Of a stretch of 13,897 bases of DNA, positions 1 through 7,709 are shown piece by piece. A program made the translations under genes and the position numbers. Every line of letters starts with the position of its first letter. Within the stretch, counting starts at the first letter, position 1. Below the pieces are notes generated by a model. The model was given only the letters and a program-made list of their open reading frames with translations, was not told the DNA's origin and did no database searches. Where the stretch lies: contig JALSLS010000291.1 of NCBI GenBank assembly GCA_026988195.1, forward strand, positions 1-13,897. The letters are read 5' to 3'. The stretch comes from Methylomonas sp. (GTDB lineage Bacteria; Pseudomonadota; Gammaproteobacteria; Methylococcales; Methylomonadaceae).

Positions 1-117
1 CATAGATCAGTTGCTTGTGATTTTTCATTGCTAACATCTCTTGCGGAGAAAAAGCGGAAGGCTACAAGTAACTGGTCGCTTTTTCTACTCGTTGCAAGTT
101 ATGCATTTGGAATGTGA
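1..117 (+). CDS. 3' end of an unidentified gene (partial)
   Basis: The first reading frame is open from the window edge to a TGA at 115-117, giving 38 residues. They are a charged stretch (LAEKKRKATSN) followed by a hydrophobic run (WSLFLLVASYAFGM) that could be a C-terminal membrane segment. The stop lies 17 bases inside the next gene if that gene starts at the ATG at 101, the sort of overlap seen in operons. An alternative is that this frame and the next one were a single protein separated by a frameshift near 101-115; the hydrophobic segment would then lead into the charged ECESKNYEKQYWK segment. The family is not recognised, and the open frame is short enough to be chance. Confidence 0.35.
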   Translation, partial: HRSVACDFSLLTSLAEKKRKATSNWSLFLLVASYAFGM

Positions 118-448
118 ATCTAAGAATTATGAAAAACAATATTGGAAGCTACTCGATAGATTAAACGGTGACTTGGGTGAAAGAATCACAAGCGCAATAG
201 CTTCTTGTGAATTTGAGGTAGAGCCTGAATTTTCATTTAAAGAGAAATATCAAATACTACGGTCACTGGAGAAAGAGTGTATAGCCAAGGGTGATTACGA
301 GATATTTTCTGATAAACATATAATAAAAAAGCCAGTGTTGGTTAAACCAACTAGATTAGAAGAAACTAATTTTATTAGGTTCGTTGAATCTGGAGGGAAT
401 ATTACAAGTGATTCATTAGATATGATATTTTCTGGAGAGCCAGTTTAG
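101..448 (+). CDS. small hypothetical protein
   Basis: This encodes 115 residues from ATG 101; a TTG at 41 would give 135, but that extension overlaps the other open frame and looks non-coding. The product is soluble, mixed-charge and mostly helical (YEKQYWKLLDRLNGDLGERI, then EKYQILRSLEKECIAKGDYE), with no signal peptide, membrane segment or motif I recognise. No clear Shine-Dalgarno sequence precedes ATG 101, which suits translational coupling to the gene that ends at 117, or a frameshifted continuation of it. It sits 99 bases before the helicase and could be the last gene of a separate upstream cargo operon. Function unknown. Confidence 0.5.
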   Translation: MHLECESKNYEKQYWKLLDRLNGDLGERITSAIASCEFEVEPEFSFKEKYQILRSLEKECIAKGDYEIFSDKHIIKKPVLVKPTRLEETNFIRFVESGGNITSDSLDMIFSGEPV

Positions 449-463
449 TCACCTTTCTAGTGA

Positions 464-496
464 TTGAGTATGTCTAAGTTAAGCTAACTTACTCAA
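464..496. promoter_or_regulatory. interrupted inverted repeat upstream of the helicase
   Basis: TTGAGT (464-469) and AAGTTA (476-481) pair with TAACTT (485-490) and ACTCAA (491-496) around the loop AGC. The six bases ATGTCT (470-475) bulge out on one side only. No T-run follows, so an intrinsic terminator is unlikely. It lies 52 bases before the helicase start, so it may be an operator or a leader hairpin. A TATGAT hexamer at 510-515 could be a -10 box, but no convincing -35 was found. Confidence 0.3.
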
Positions 497-547
497 AACT
501 ACGCAAGATTATGATAGGGTTGAATAATATTTATAGCACCTACTTTC

Positions 548-3421
548 ATGATCACAGACTATCACGCCAAATACTACGCATACGAACTTACACGCAGAAG
601 GCGTGGAGGTGATATTGATAGGCTCTCTCAATCTCTCTTCAATTCTTCAGTTGATCTAAACCCACATCAAATAGATGCCGCATTGTTTGCATTACAAAAC
701 CCTTTAAACAAAGGCGTTTTGATGGCAGACGAAGTAGGCTTGGGCAAAACCATTGAAGCTGCTTTAGTGATGAGTCAGCTTTGGGCAGAGCGTAAAAGAA
801 GCATTATAATTATCTGTCCAGCATCGTTACGAAAACAATGGGCGAATGAGTTAACAGAAAAGTTTAATCTTCCTGTACGAGTGCTAGATGCCAAAACCTA
901 CAAGACACTTCAAAAAAAGGGCATCCACTCGCCACTAAGAGAAGATGTTATTAACATCATTTCTTTCAACTATGTCACCAGTATTGAGAAAAATCTAAGA
1001 ACAATCCCTTGGGATTTAGTGGTGATTGATGAAGCCCACAAACTCAGAAATGCACATCGAGAAAGTCACCAGACAGGGCAAGCCGTAAAACGAACTTTTG
1101 CGGGTAGCAAAAAGTTATTACTCACCGCAACACCTTTACAAAACAGCCTGTTAGAACTCTTTGGCTTAAGCACCATTATTGATGAACACTTATTTGGTGA
1201 CATAAGCAGCTTCCGTTCTCAATTCATGCGTGATGGCAATGATATTGAAGCTTTAAAATATCGCTTAAAAGAATTCTGCCAAAGAACACTCAGACGGCAT
1301 GTGCTGGAATACATCAAATACACTAAACGTATTGCAGTCACCATTCCGTTTACGCCATCACCCGAAGAGGTTCGTTTTTACAATCTCATCTCTGCTTTTT
1401 TACAAAGGGAAAATTCATACGCACTTCCATACCGTCAAAAGCACCTTGTATCGCTGGTTGTACGTAAATTACTAGCCTCATCCACCTCAGCCGTCATAAA
1501 AACCTTAGAAGGGATGTTAGAGCGTCTCAACAAGCTATTAGAAGATCAAGAAGTGGAAGATGATTGGATTGGGCGACTCATTGACGATGAAGATTTTGAA
1601 TATGAGCTAGAAGACGATTTTGAGCAAGAATTACAACAAATAGCCGATCAAGAAAAAGAGCAGCAACAAGCACCCAAAATAGAAGTCGATATGACGCTGC
1701 TCAAAGGTGAAATTGCGGAGCTTGAGCAATACCTTGAACTTGCCTATCAGATCAAAGAAGACGAAAAATCCCATGCGCTTTGCAAAGCACTCGATATTGG
1801 CTTTGAGAAAATGCAAAAAATGGGCTCGCCTCGCAAAGCCGTTATCTTTACAGAATCCACCCGTACTCAAGCCTATCTAACGCAATATCTTGAACGTCAT
1901 GGCTACAATGGCAAAGTCATTACCTTTAGCGGTAGCAATAATACCCAAATTCAAAAAGCGGTTTACCAGAACTGGATTAAAGAAAACAAAGGCTCGTACA
2001 AAGTCACAGGCTCACTCGCCATAGACAAACGCTCAGCCATTATCGACAACTTTAGAGATGATGCAGAAATCCTCATCGCCACCGAAGCAGCAGCCGAAGG
2101 TGTCAACCTGCAATTTTGCAATCTGGTTGTAAACTATGATTTACCGTGGAATCCGCAACGGGTAGAGCAGCGCATTGGTCGCTGTCATCGTTATGGGCAA
2201 AAGTTTGACGTGGTTGTCATCAACTTCCTCAATAAAAAGAATGAAGCAGATGGACGTGTACTCGAATTATTAACCGACAAGTTCCAGCTATTTGATGGTT
2301 TATTTGGCTCATCTGATGAAATTCTAGGGCGTATAGAATCAGGCATCGACTTTGAAAAGCGTATTATTTCAATTTACGATCAATGCCGTACACCAACAGA
2401 AATCAACACAGCATTTGATGAATTACAAAAAGAACTGGATGAAACCATTACCAAACGCATGGCAGAAACCGAAGCCAAGCTATTTGAAAACTTTGATCAA
2501 CAAATCCATGAGCTACTAAAAATACGCAAGCAAAAAGCAGAAGAGCGACTGGATGTAATCAGCCGATTATTTTGGCAACTCACACAGCATTTACTGGCAC
2601 AGGCAGCCACCTTTGATAACAACAAACTCACCTTTAATCTAAGCAAACCCATAGAAACCTCACCCGCAGGAAAATACCGCCTTAAACACAAAGGCGTAGA
2701 TAAAAGTGATGATATTCAAATCTACCGCATGAATCATCCTCTAGGTGAATATGTACTGGATAAAGGACGACGATTAAACACACCCGTTGCCAATGTTATT
2801 TTTGATTTAACAAACCACCCTTACAAACTTTCAGCACTAGAGAGCCTAGCCACAAAATCAGGCTGGCTAGAACTCAACCAACTTGAATTACAAAGCTTTC
2901 AAGATGAAGAGCATCTCGTGTTTACCGCACAAACCGATACAGGTGAATTGCTTGACCAAGAACTTTGCGAGCAACTCTTTAACCTATCGGCTACGACACA
3001 AGGCAGTGTTAGCGAAGAACCACCCGAAGCATTAAAGGAAAACGTCAAACAACAAATCAAAGCCAAGCTCAATCAAGCACTGGAAGAAAATAATAAATAC
3101 TTTGAGCAAGCCAGAGAAAAACTAGAAGCATGGGCAGAAGATCAAATTTTATCCTCTGAAAAAGCACTAGAAGACACCAAACTAAAAATCCGAGATGCCA
3201 AACGCCAGTCACGACAAGCGCAAAGCCTAGAAGAACAAAAAGAATGGCAAACCAAAATCAAGAAGTTAGAAAAACAGAAAAGGGATCAGCGCAGAAGGAT
3301 TTTTGATGTTGAAGATGCCATTGAAGATAAACGTGATGAACTCATCGCAGGGCTAGAAAAAAGATTAATGCAAAAAACCAGCACTCACCATCTGTTTTTA
3401 ATCCGATGGGAAGTTATTTAG
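548..3421 (+). CDS. SNF2/RapA-family DEAD/DEAH-box helicase
   Basis: This 957-residue superfamily 2 ATPase is expected to translocate on double-stranded DNA. Visible motifs are the Q/Ia-side lead-in LNPHQIDAALFAL, motif I DEVGLGKT (residues 61-68), motif II DEAH (161-164), motif III TATP (193-196) and motif VI QRIGRCHRYGQ (541-551). The motif VI form and the DEVGLGKT Walker A are typical of the SNF2/HepA branch. An acidic linker (about 335-375) separates the two RecA lobes, and residues about 825-940 form a long charged coiled coil. No nuclease motif is seen. ATG 548 lacks a strong ribosome site, but MITDYHAKYYAYELTRR is a plausible family N-terminus. It leads a locus with an adenine methyltransferase and a Res-like nuclease, so it probably serves DNA restriction or sensing, loosely analogous to DrmD of DISARM; DrmA, DrmB and DrmC are absent here. 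Confidence 0.9.
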   Translation: MITDYHAKYYAYELTRRRRGGDIDRLSQSLFNSSVDLNPHQIDAALFALQNPLNKGVLMADEVGLGKTIEAALVMSQLWAERKRSIIIICPASLRKQWANELTEKFNLPVRVLDAKTYKTLQKKGIHSPLREDVINIISFNYVTSIEKNLRTIPWDLVVIDEAHKLRNAHRESHQTGQAVKRTFAGSKKLLLTATPLQNSLLELFGLSTIIDEHLFGDISSFRSQFMRDGNDIEALKYRLKEFCQRTLRRHVLEYIKYTKRIAVTIPFTPSPEEVRFYNLISAFLQRENSYALPYRQKHLVSLVVRKLLASSTSAVIKTLEGMLERLNKLLEDQEVEDDWIGRLIDDEDFEYELEDDFEQELQQIADQEKEQQQAPKIEVDMTLLKGEIAELEQYLELAYQIKEDEKSHALCKALDIGFEKMQKMGSPRKAVIFTESTRTQAYLTQYLERHGYNGKVITFSGSNNTQIQKAVYQNWIKENKGSYKVTGSLAIDKRSAIIDNFRDDAEILIATEAAAEGVNLQFCNLVVNYDLPWNPQRVEQRIGRCHRYGQKFDVVVINFLNKKNEADGRVLELLTDKFQLFDGLFGSSDEILGRIESGIDFEKRIISIYDQCRTPTEINTAFDELQKELDETITKRMAETEAKLFENFDQQIHELLKIRKQKAEERLDVISRLFWQLTQHLLAQAATFDNNKLTFNLSKPIETSPAGKYRLKHKGVDKSDDIQIYRMNHPLGEYVLDKGRRLNTPVANVIFDLTNHPYKLSALESLATKSGWLELNQLELQSFQDEEHLVFTAQTDTGELLDQELCEQLFNLSATTQGSVSEEPPEALKENVKQQIKAKLNQALEENNKYFEQAREKLEAWAEDQILSSEKALEDTKLKIRDAKRQSRQAQSLEEQKEWQTKIKKLEKQKRDQRRRIFDVEDAIEDKRDELIAGLEKRLMQKTSTHHLFLIRWEVI

Positions 3422-3457
3422 CCGATAATTTGATAGGTCAGCAGTAGATCATTATCG

Positions 3458-3486
3458 TTGATAAAAGCGCGACTTCTTGATATTCT
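3458..3486 (+). promoter_or_regulatory. sigma70-type promoter for the VapBC-like pair
   Basis: TTGATA (3458-3463, five of six matches to TTGACA) is followed after exactly 17 bases by TATTCT (3481-3486, four of six to TATAAT). Transcription would start near 3493, about 50 bases before the antitoxin start. This lets the toxin-antitoxin pair be expressed independently of the helicase. Confidence 0.5.
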
Positions 3487-3500
3487 TACTAGGTATTACT

Positions 3501-3516
3501 TTTGCACATAAGCAAA
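3501..3516. promoter_or_regulatory. candidate antitoxin operator
   Basis: The inverted repeat TTTGC-N6-GCAAA lies just past the predicted transcription start of the antitoxin gene. AbrB-fold antitoxins usually repress their own operon by binding such dyads, so autoregulation is a reasonable inference. The arms are only five bases long, so chance is not excluded. Confidence 0.3.
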
Positions 3517-3542
3517 TTCATGGCTAATTAAAGGTGAGTAAA

Positions 3543-3776
3543 ATGCAACAAACATCAGTAACCAGCAAGGGGCAAGTCACTATTCCTAAATCAGTGCGCC
3601 AAAAACTGGGGATTAGAAAAGGCAGTCAAATATCATTTGAAGTGATAGGTAGCCACGTAGAAATGCGGGTTGAAAATACCCCCGTTGAAATCAAGAAAAG
3701 TGGCTTCGGAATGCTAAAAAGCAACAAACAAGCAGTCCCCGTTGATTTTGACCCTGCTCAATTACTAAAGCCTTGA
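3543..3776 (+). CDS. AbrB/MazE-fold antitoxin (VapB-like)
   Basis: This 77-residue protein opens with the swapped-hairpin AbrB/SpoVT signature TSVTSKGQVTIPKSVRQKLG (residues 4-23), followed by KGSQISFEV, which normally dimerises and binds DNA. The C-terminal 35 residues (from about VEIKKSGFGMLK) lack that fold and would be the toxin-binding tail. I prefer ATG 3543 over GTG 3534: the good ribosome site AGGTGA (3532-3537) sits five bases before the ATG and contains the GTG. The stop is two bases before the toxin ATG. The pair lies inside the restriction-modification-like locus between helicase and methyltransferase. Expected role: neutralise the PIN toxin and repress the operon. Confidence 0.88.
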   Translation: MQQTSVTSKGQVTIPKSVRQKLGIRKGSQISFEVIGSHVEMRVENTPVEIKKSGFGMLKSNKQAVPVDFDPAQLLKP

Positions 3777-3778
3777 AC

Positions 3779-4195
3779 ATGATTGGATTAGATACAAATA
3801 TACTGGCTCGCTACTACATTGAAGACGAAGCAGATAAAGAAGCGCAAAAACAGCAGCTCATTGCAAAAGAACTGATTGAATCAGGCAAAAAACTCATGGT
3901 ATGCAAAACCGTGTTACTTGAATTTGAATGGGTGATGCGAGGCTTTTATCAGTTTGCGCCAAGCGATATACAGCAAGTATTTCAACATTTACTGTCTTTG
4001 CCCAATGTGGAAATTGAAGAGAAAAATCTGGTTGAAAGAGCCGTATTAAGCTTAAGCGAAGGACTGGATTTTGCCGATGCCATCCATCATGCCAGTTATC
4101 ATCAATGTGACAGCATGGCAACATTTGATGATAAAAAATTTGCTAGACGATTAAACCGTCTGGCACTTATGCCGCGTGTTGTTGTGGCTAAATAA
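3779..4195 (+). CDS. PIN-domain ribonuclease toxin (VapC-like)
   Basis: This 138-residue single PIN domain is probably a metal-dependent RNase that blocks translation when freed from its antitoxin. The acidic active-site residues are visible: D5 in MIGLDTN, E48 in LLEFEW, D100 in FADAIHH (D97 nearby) and D117 in TFDDKKF. Length and motif order match VapC. ATG 3779 is chosen over the in-frame TTG 3773 because the PIN domain begins directly at MIGLDTN and the TTG overlaps the antitoxin stop. The two-base gap implies translational coupling to the antitoxin. The gene ends 145 bases before the methyltransferase. The RNA target cannot be predicted. Confidence 0.9.
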   Translation: MIGLDTNILARYYIEDEADKEAQKQQLIAKELIESGKKLMVCKTVLLEFEWVMRGFYQFAPSDIQQVFQHLLSLPNVEIEEKNLVERAVLSLSEGLDFADAIHHASYHQCDSMATFDDKKFARRLNRLALMPRVVVAK

Positions 4196-4249
4196 ACAAG
4201 ACATTAGTAACTTCTCTGATTCTTAATTTGTACAAAAGTGCAAAAAACA

Positions 4250-4256
4250 GGGGGGG
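4250..4256. repeat. run of seven G upstream of the methyltransferase
   Basis: Seven consecutive G residues lie 85-91 bases before the methyltransferase start, in otherwise AT-rich intergenic DNA, preceded by a run of six A. Short homopolymers near type III mod genes can change length by slipped-strand mispairing and vary expression. Seven is at the low end for that, so this is only a candidate. Confidence 0.5.
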
Positions 4257-4271
4257 TGGCTATTAAAAATA

Positions 4272-4296
4272 GTGCTTAGTTTGTATAAACAAGCAC
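4272..4296. promoter_or_regulatory. strong dyad, probable operator before the methyltransferase
   Basis: GTGCTT (4272-4277) and GTTT (4279-4282) pair perfectly with AAAC (4287-4290) and AAGCAC (4291-4296). There is one bulged A (4278) and a four-base centre, GTAT. TATAAA (4284-4289) inside the dyad could be a -10 box, so a bound repressor would block it; no good -35 is seen. No T-run follows, so it is not a typical terminator for the toxin gene. It could equally act as an RNA hairpin in the leader. Confidence 0.45.
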
Positions 4297-4320
4297 AGCA
4301 AAGACGTAACACAATAAATA

Positions 4321-4344
4321 ATGAAATTTGTGGATAAAATATGA
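4321..4344 (+). other. possible seven-codon leader ORF overlapping the mod start
   Basis: ATG 4321 begins a frame encoding MKFVDKI. Its TGA (4342-4344) overlaps the methyltransferase ATG (4341-4343) as ATGA. If translated, it would couple ribosomes to the start of the large gene, whose own ribosome site is weak. No Shine-Dalgarno sequence precedes the small frame, so this may be chance. Confidence 0.2.
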
Positions 4345-7300
4345 CTCAAAGTAGCGGAAAAGAACCAAGTAACAACAAAGACGACCAAGTTAAACAACAG
4401 CTAATCACCAAGCTAAAAGAAATGTTCCAGCTTGACCAGCCAGAGCTAGATTTTGGTTTATACAAAATTATGCACGCCAAAGCGGATCAGATTAGCCACT
4501 TTATAGAGTCCGACCTTGCCGAGCATATTGATACCGTTTTTGGTGAAGCCAGTACGCAAGATAGCGATGCACAGTTACAAAAAGCCAAGCAAGACGTTAT
4601 GGCAGCATTGGGCGAAACTGCTTTTGATAGCGAAGGCAATTTGAACGAACAGTTTAAACAATTACCTGCTGCTAAGCCCTACCTCGATGCACTACAAGCC
4701 AGTAAAAGTGATGGCGGTACGTTAAGCAATAGCGCCTCCATTTATGACCACCTTTATCGCTTTTTTAGCCGTTATTATGATAGTGGTGACTTTCTTAGCC
4801 GTCGTCATCATGTGGCAGAAAATTCAAAACGTGCAGCCCCTTATGCCGTCCCCTATGATGGTAGAGAGGTGTATCTGCATTGGGCGAATAAAGATCAGTA
4901 TTACATAAAAACCAGCGAAAGTTTTAATAGCTACACCTTTAACCTAGCAGAAGCGATAGCCAAAGAAAAATCAGCGAGTGAGCTTTCTTTTGGTCATACG
5001 GATAAAAACAAAAAAGTCCATTTTCAACTGGTCGATGCCGACGAAGGTGAGCACAATAATGTCAAAGCAAAAGAGAATCAGGCACGTTTCTTTATTATCC
5101 ATGCCGAACAGCCTGTAAAATTGAATACGTTTGATAACAATAACGAGCTGATACTGCAATTTGAATACCGTGCCGACCCTAATAAAAAAGGGCAAAACAA
5201 CACATGGCAACAAAACAAACTCAAAGAAGCCGAAGCACTGATTTTTGCAACACTGGATTCACAAGCCATTTACAAGGATTGGTCAGCCAGTTTAAAAACC
5301 ATAGCCCCGACCGAAAAAGAAAAGTCACGCACCTTACTGGCGAAATACCTCAAACAATACACCGCTCGTAATACGATGGATTACTTTATCCATAAAGACT
5401 TAGGTGGCTTTTTAAGCCGTGAGCTGGATTTTTATATTAAAAATGAAATCATGCATCTGGATGATATAGAACAAGCCGATGCAGACACGGTAGAAAGCTG
5501 GTTGTTGAAAGTCCGCGTGTTAAGGCTAGTGGCTAAAAAGGTGATTAGCTTTTTGGCACAACTGGAAGATTTTCAAAAGAAGCTCTGGCTGAAGAAAAAG
5601 TTTGTCACTGAAACCAACTACTGCATGACGCTGGATCGTGTGCCTGTTGAGTTTTATGCGGAGATATTGGCGAACCAGAAGCAGTTGGATGAATGGGTAG
5701 AGTTGGGTTTTACCACTACAGACACTAAAGTCACGAAAGAAAGCTTAAAAGAAAATCCGTTTTTGGTGATTGATACGGGTTTGTTTGATACGAGCTTTAA
5801 AGAACGCTTACTGGCTGAGATTAATGATTTGGATGAAACTACCGATGGGGTATTGATTCATTCGGAAAATGCTCAAGCACTTTCTTTAATTGGCAACCAT
5901 TATAGAGGGAACGTAACAAACATCTTTGTAGACCCGCCATATAACACTGGTGATGATGGGTTTGTATATAAAGACAGTTATTCTTCTTCAACGTGGCTTG
6001 CGATGATGGATCAAAGATTAGATTCGGGTATTGAACTGTTGCAGGAAGATGGTGCTTTTTTCGTTTCGATTGGTGATGAAGAGCAGGTTAATCTTGCCTC
6101 TTTAATAAAGTCAAAATTCGGAAAAGAAAGATTTTTTGCTACTTTAATATGGGAAAAAAAGAAAAAAGGAACGTTTCTAAGTGGCAATATTGCAAAAATG
6201 AAAGACTATATCCTATGCGTTTCAAAGAATAATAATAAGTTTATGGGATTGGTTGGTGAGATTGCTAAAGAAACAACAACCTACCCATGTGTTAACGCAT
6301 CAAATGGAAGAGAAATAAGGACTATATCGGCAGGCATAAATAGTAAATATAAAGAGTCTAATTATTTTCTTCCATCTGGTTCTAAAATAAGTGCAGGAAA
6401 TATGGATCTTATTTTGCACAGTGATTTGAAAATAGAAAATAAAATTTTAGTATCAGATTTGGTTATCGAAGGTAACTGGAGATATACACAAGAGAAGATG
6501 TCTGCATATGCAACTAAAAAAGAAATTTACATAACTCAAGACCTGTACTTAAGACGGATAGTAAGTGAGCCTAGATATAAAAACATGAAAGATTTACTTC
6601 CGCGTATAGGAAGTGATAGTGAGGGTGATTTCAGAAAGTATGATTTAGATAATTTAAATCGTTATGGATGGGGGACAAATGAAGATGCAAATGATGAGCT
6701 TCATCAAATTTTAGGTGAACAGTATGCTGTTTCTTATCCAAAGCCTTCAAAACTTATAACGCTATTGCTAGCTTCAACAAGACATGCAGTAGGTTACTGG
6801 CTTGATTATTTCTCAGGTTCTGGCACAACAGCTCATGCTATAATAAATTTGAATCGGCGAGACGGAGGTAAGCGCAAATACATCCTTGTAGAAATGGGTG
6901 AATACTTTGATACCGTTTTAAAACCCCGCATTAAAAAAGTAGTCTATTCTGAGAGCTGGAAAGATGGGAAACCAGTAGCTGATAAAAATGGTGCTTTCAA
7001 CGGTATTAGCCACTGTTTCAAATACAACCGCTTAGAATCCTACGAAGACACCATCAATAATCTAAGCCTCAATAATCAAGTTGATCCTCAAAAGCTATCC
7101 GATGAGTACATTCTAAATTATCTGCTAGAAACAGAAACGGCTGAAAGCCCTTCCTTGCTCAATATTGAGAAATTTAAAGACCCGACTCATTACCGTTTAA
7201 CGGTTAAAAAATCTGGCTCTGATGAAAAGGTAGAGCAAGCGATTGATCTGGTTGAAACCTTTAATTGGTTGATTGGTTTGCGGGTGGAGGAGTTGGATAA

Positions 7301-7709
7301 ATGGCGTAGTTATGATGTTGAATTTGCGCGTGAGCAAGACCCTGAATTACCCGATGATCAACATACCCGTCTGCTGGTTAAAAAACGCAAAGAAAAAGAT
7401 GCCTACTCGGGTGAGGCAGGGAAATATCAGCTACGTTTGGTTGAAGGTTGGTGTTGTCGTACCGCAGGTGACACCAGTAATACTGACAAGGTGTTGGTGG
7501 TGTGGCGAAAATTAACGGATGACGCAGAAAAAGATGCCGCTATTCTTGAAGCAGTGTTGACCAAGAAAGGCGTTAATCAGGCAGATAGCGAATATGACCT
7601 GATTTATATTAATGGTAGCCACGGCTTGCAGTTAAGCGGTGGTTCTAAAAGCCGCTTGATGAGTTTGGAAGAAACCTTTATGGCTAAAATGTGGGAGGAT
7701 GCTGTTTAA
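4341..7709 (+). CDS. type III Mod-like adenine DNA methyltransferase
   Basis: This 1122-residue N6-adenine methyltransferase is of the beta class: the catalytic motif DPPYNTG (residues 531-537, motif IV) comes before the S-adenosylmethionine site DYFSGSGTT (822-830, motif I). The gap of about 290 residues should hold the target recognition domain. It is clearly more AT-rich than its flanks, about 31% GC by hand count over 6181-6480. About 500 residues precede motif IV, including a PELDFGLYKIM segment near residue 35, so the protein is nearly twice the length of a classical Mod such as EcoP15I Mod. The C-terminus (about 940-1122) is an extra domain of unknown role. The stop codon overlaps the next start (TAATG). 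It most likely methylates a specific site and, with the Res-like partner, forms a modification-restriction complex. Target sequence unknown. Confidence 0.92.
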   Translation: MTQSSGKEPSNNKDDQVKQQLITKLKEMFQLDQPELDFGLYKIMHAKADQISHFIESDLAEHIDTVFGEASTQDSDAQLQKAKQDVMAALGETAFDSEGNLNEQFKQLPAAKPYLDALQASKSDGGTLSNSASIYDHLYRFFSRYYDSGDFLSRRHHVAENSKRAAPYAVPYDGREVYLHWANKDQYYIKTSESFNSYTFNLAEAIAKEKSASELSFGHTDKNKKVHFQLVDADEGEHNNVKAKENQARFFIIHAEQPVKLNTFDNNNELILQFEYRADPNKKGQNNTWQQNKLKEAEALIFATLDSQAIYKDWSASLKTIAPTEKEKSRTLLAKYLKQYTARNTMDYFIHKDLGGFLSRELDFYIKNEIMHLDDIEQADADTVESWLLKVRVLRLVAKKVISFLAQLEDFQKKLWLKKKFVTETNYCMTLDRVPVEFYAEILANQKQLDEWVELGFTTTDTKVTKESLKENPFLVIDTGLFDTSFKERLLAEINDLDETTDGVLIHSENAQALSLIGNHYRGNVTNIFVDPPYNTGDDGFVYKDSYSSSTWLAMMDQRLDSGIELLQEDGAFFVSIGDEEQVNLASLIKSKFGKERFFATLIWEKKKKGTFLSGNIAKMKDYILCVSKNNNKFMGLVGEIAKETTTYPCVNASNGREIRTISAGINSKYKESNYFLPSGSKISAGNMDLILHSDLKIENKILVSDLVIEGNWRYTQEKMSAYATKKEIYITQDLYLRRIVSEPRYKNMKDLLPRIGSDSEGDFRKYDLDNLNRYGWGTNEDANDELHQILGEQYAVSYPKPSKLITLLLASTRHAVGYWLDYFSGSGTTAHAIINLNRRDGGKRKYILVEMGEYFDTVLKPRIKKVVYSESWKDGKPVADKNGAFNGISHCFKYNRLESYEDTINNLSLNNQVDPQKLSDEYILNYLLETETAESPSLLNIEKFKDPTHYRLTVKKSGSDEKVEQAIDLVETFNWLIGLRVEELDKWRSYDVEFAREQDPELPDDQHTRLLVKKRKEKDAYSGEAGKYQLRLVEGWCCRTAGDTSNTDKVLVVWRKLTDDAEKDAAILEAVLTKKGVNQADSEYDLIYINGSHGLQLSGGSKSRLMSLEETFMAKMWEDAV
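7693..7699 (+). promoter_or_regulatory. ribosome binding site deciding the res start
   Basis: GGGAGGA lies nine bases before ATG 7709, inside the end of the methyltransferase gene. It supports ATG 7709 (MAKPRYLEPKKFF) over an upstream GTG at 7691, which would overlap this site. Confidence 0.65.

Noticed and set aside
27..106. Possible integron attC site (GCTAAC at the left, GTTATGC at the right, with AGAAAAAGCG/CGCTTTTTCT arms between)
   Set aside because: The right core does not fit GTTRRRY and the left core is poor. There is no second copy, integron integrase or cassette-like spacing in the window. An open reading frame also runs through the whole segment, so the hairpin is more simply a coincidence in coding DNA.
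3500..4245. Shared octamer TTTTGCAC (3500-3507) and its complement GTGCAAAA (4238-4245) upstream of vapB and mod
   Set aside because: One shared octamer in AT-rich intergenic DNA is expected by chance often enough. The surrounding bases do not match, so a common regulator cannot be argued.
4272..4296. Intrinsic terminator after the PIN toxin
   Set aside because: The dyad is strong but is followed by AGCAAAG rather than a T-run, has low GC arms, and lies close to the next start, so an operator or leader role is favoured.
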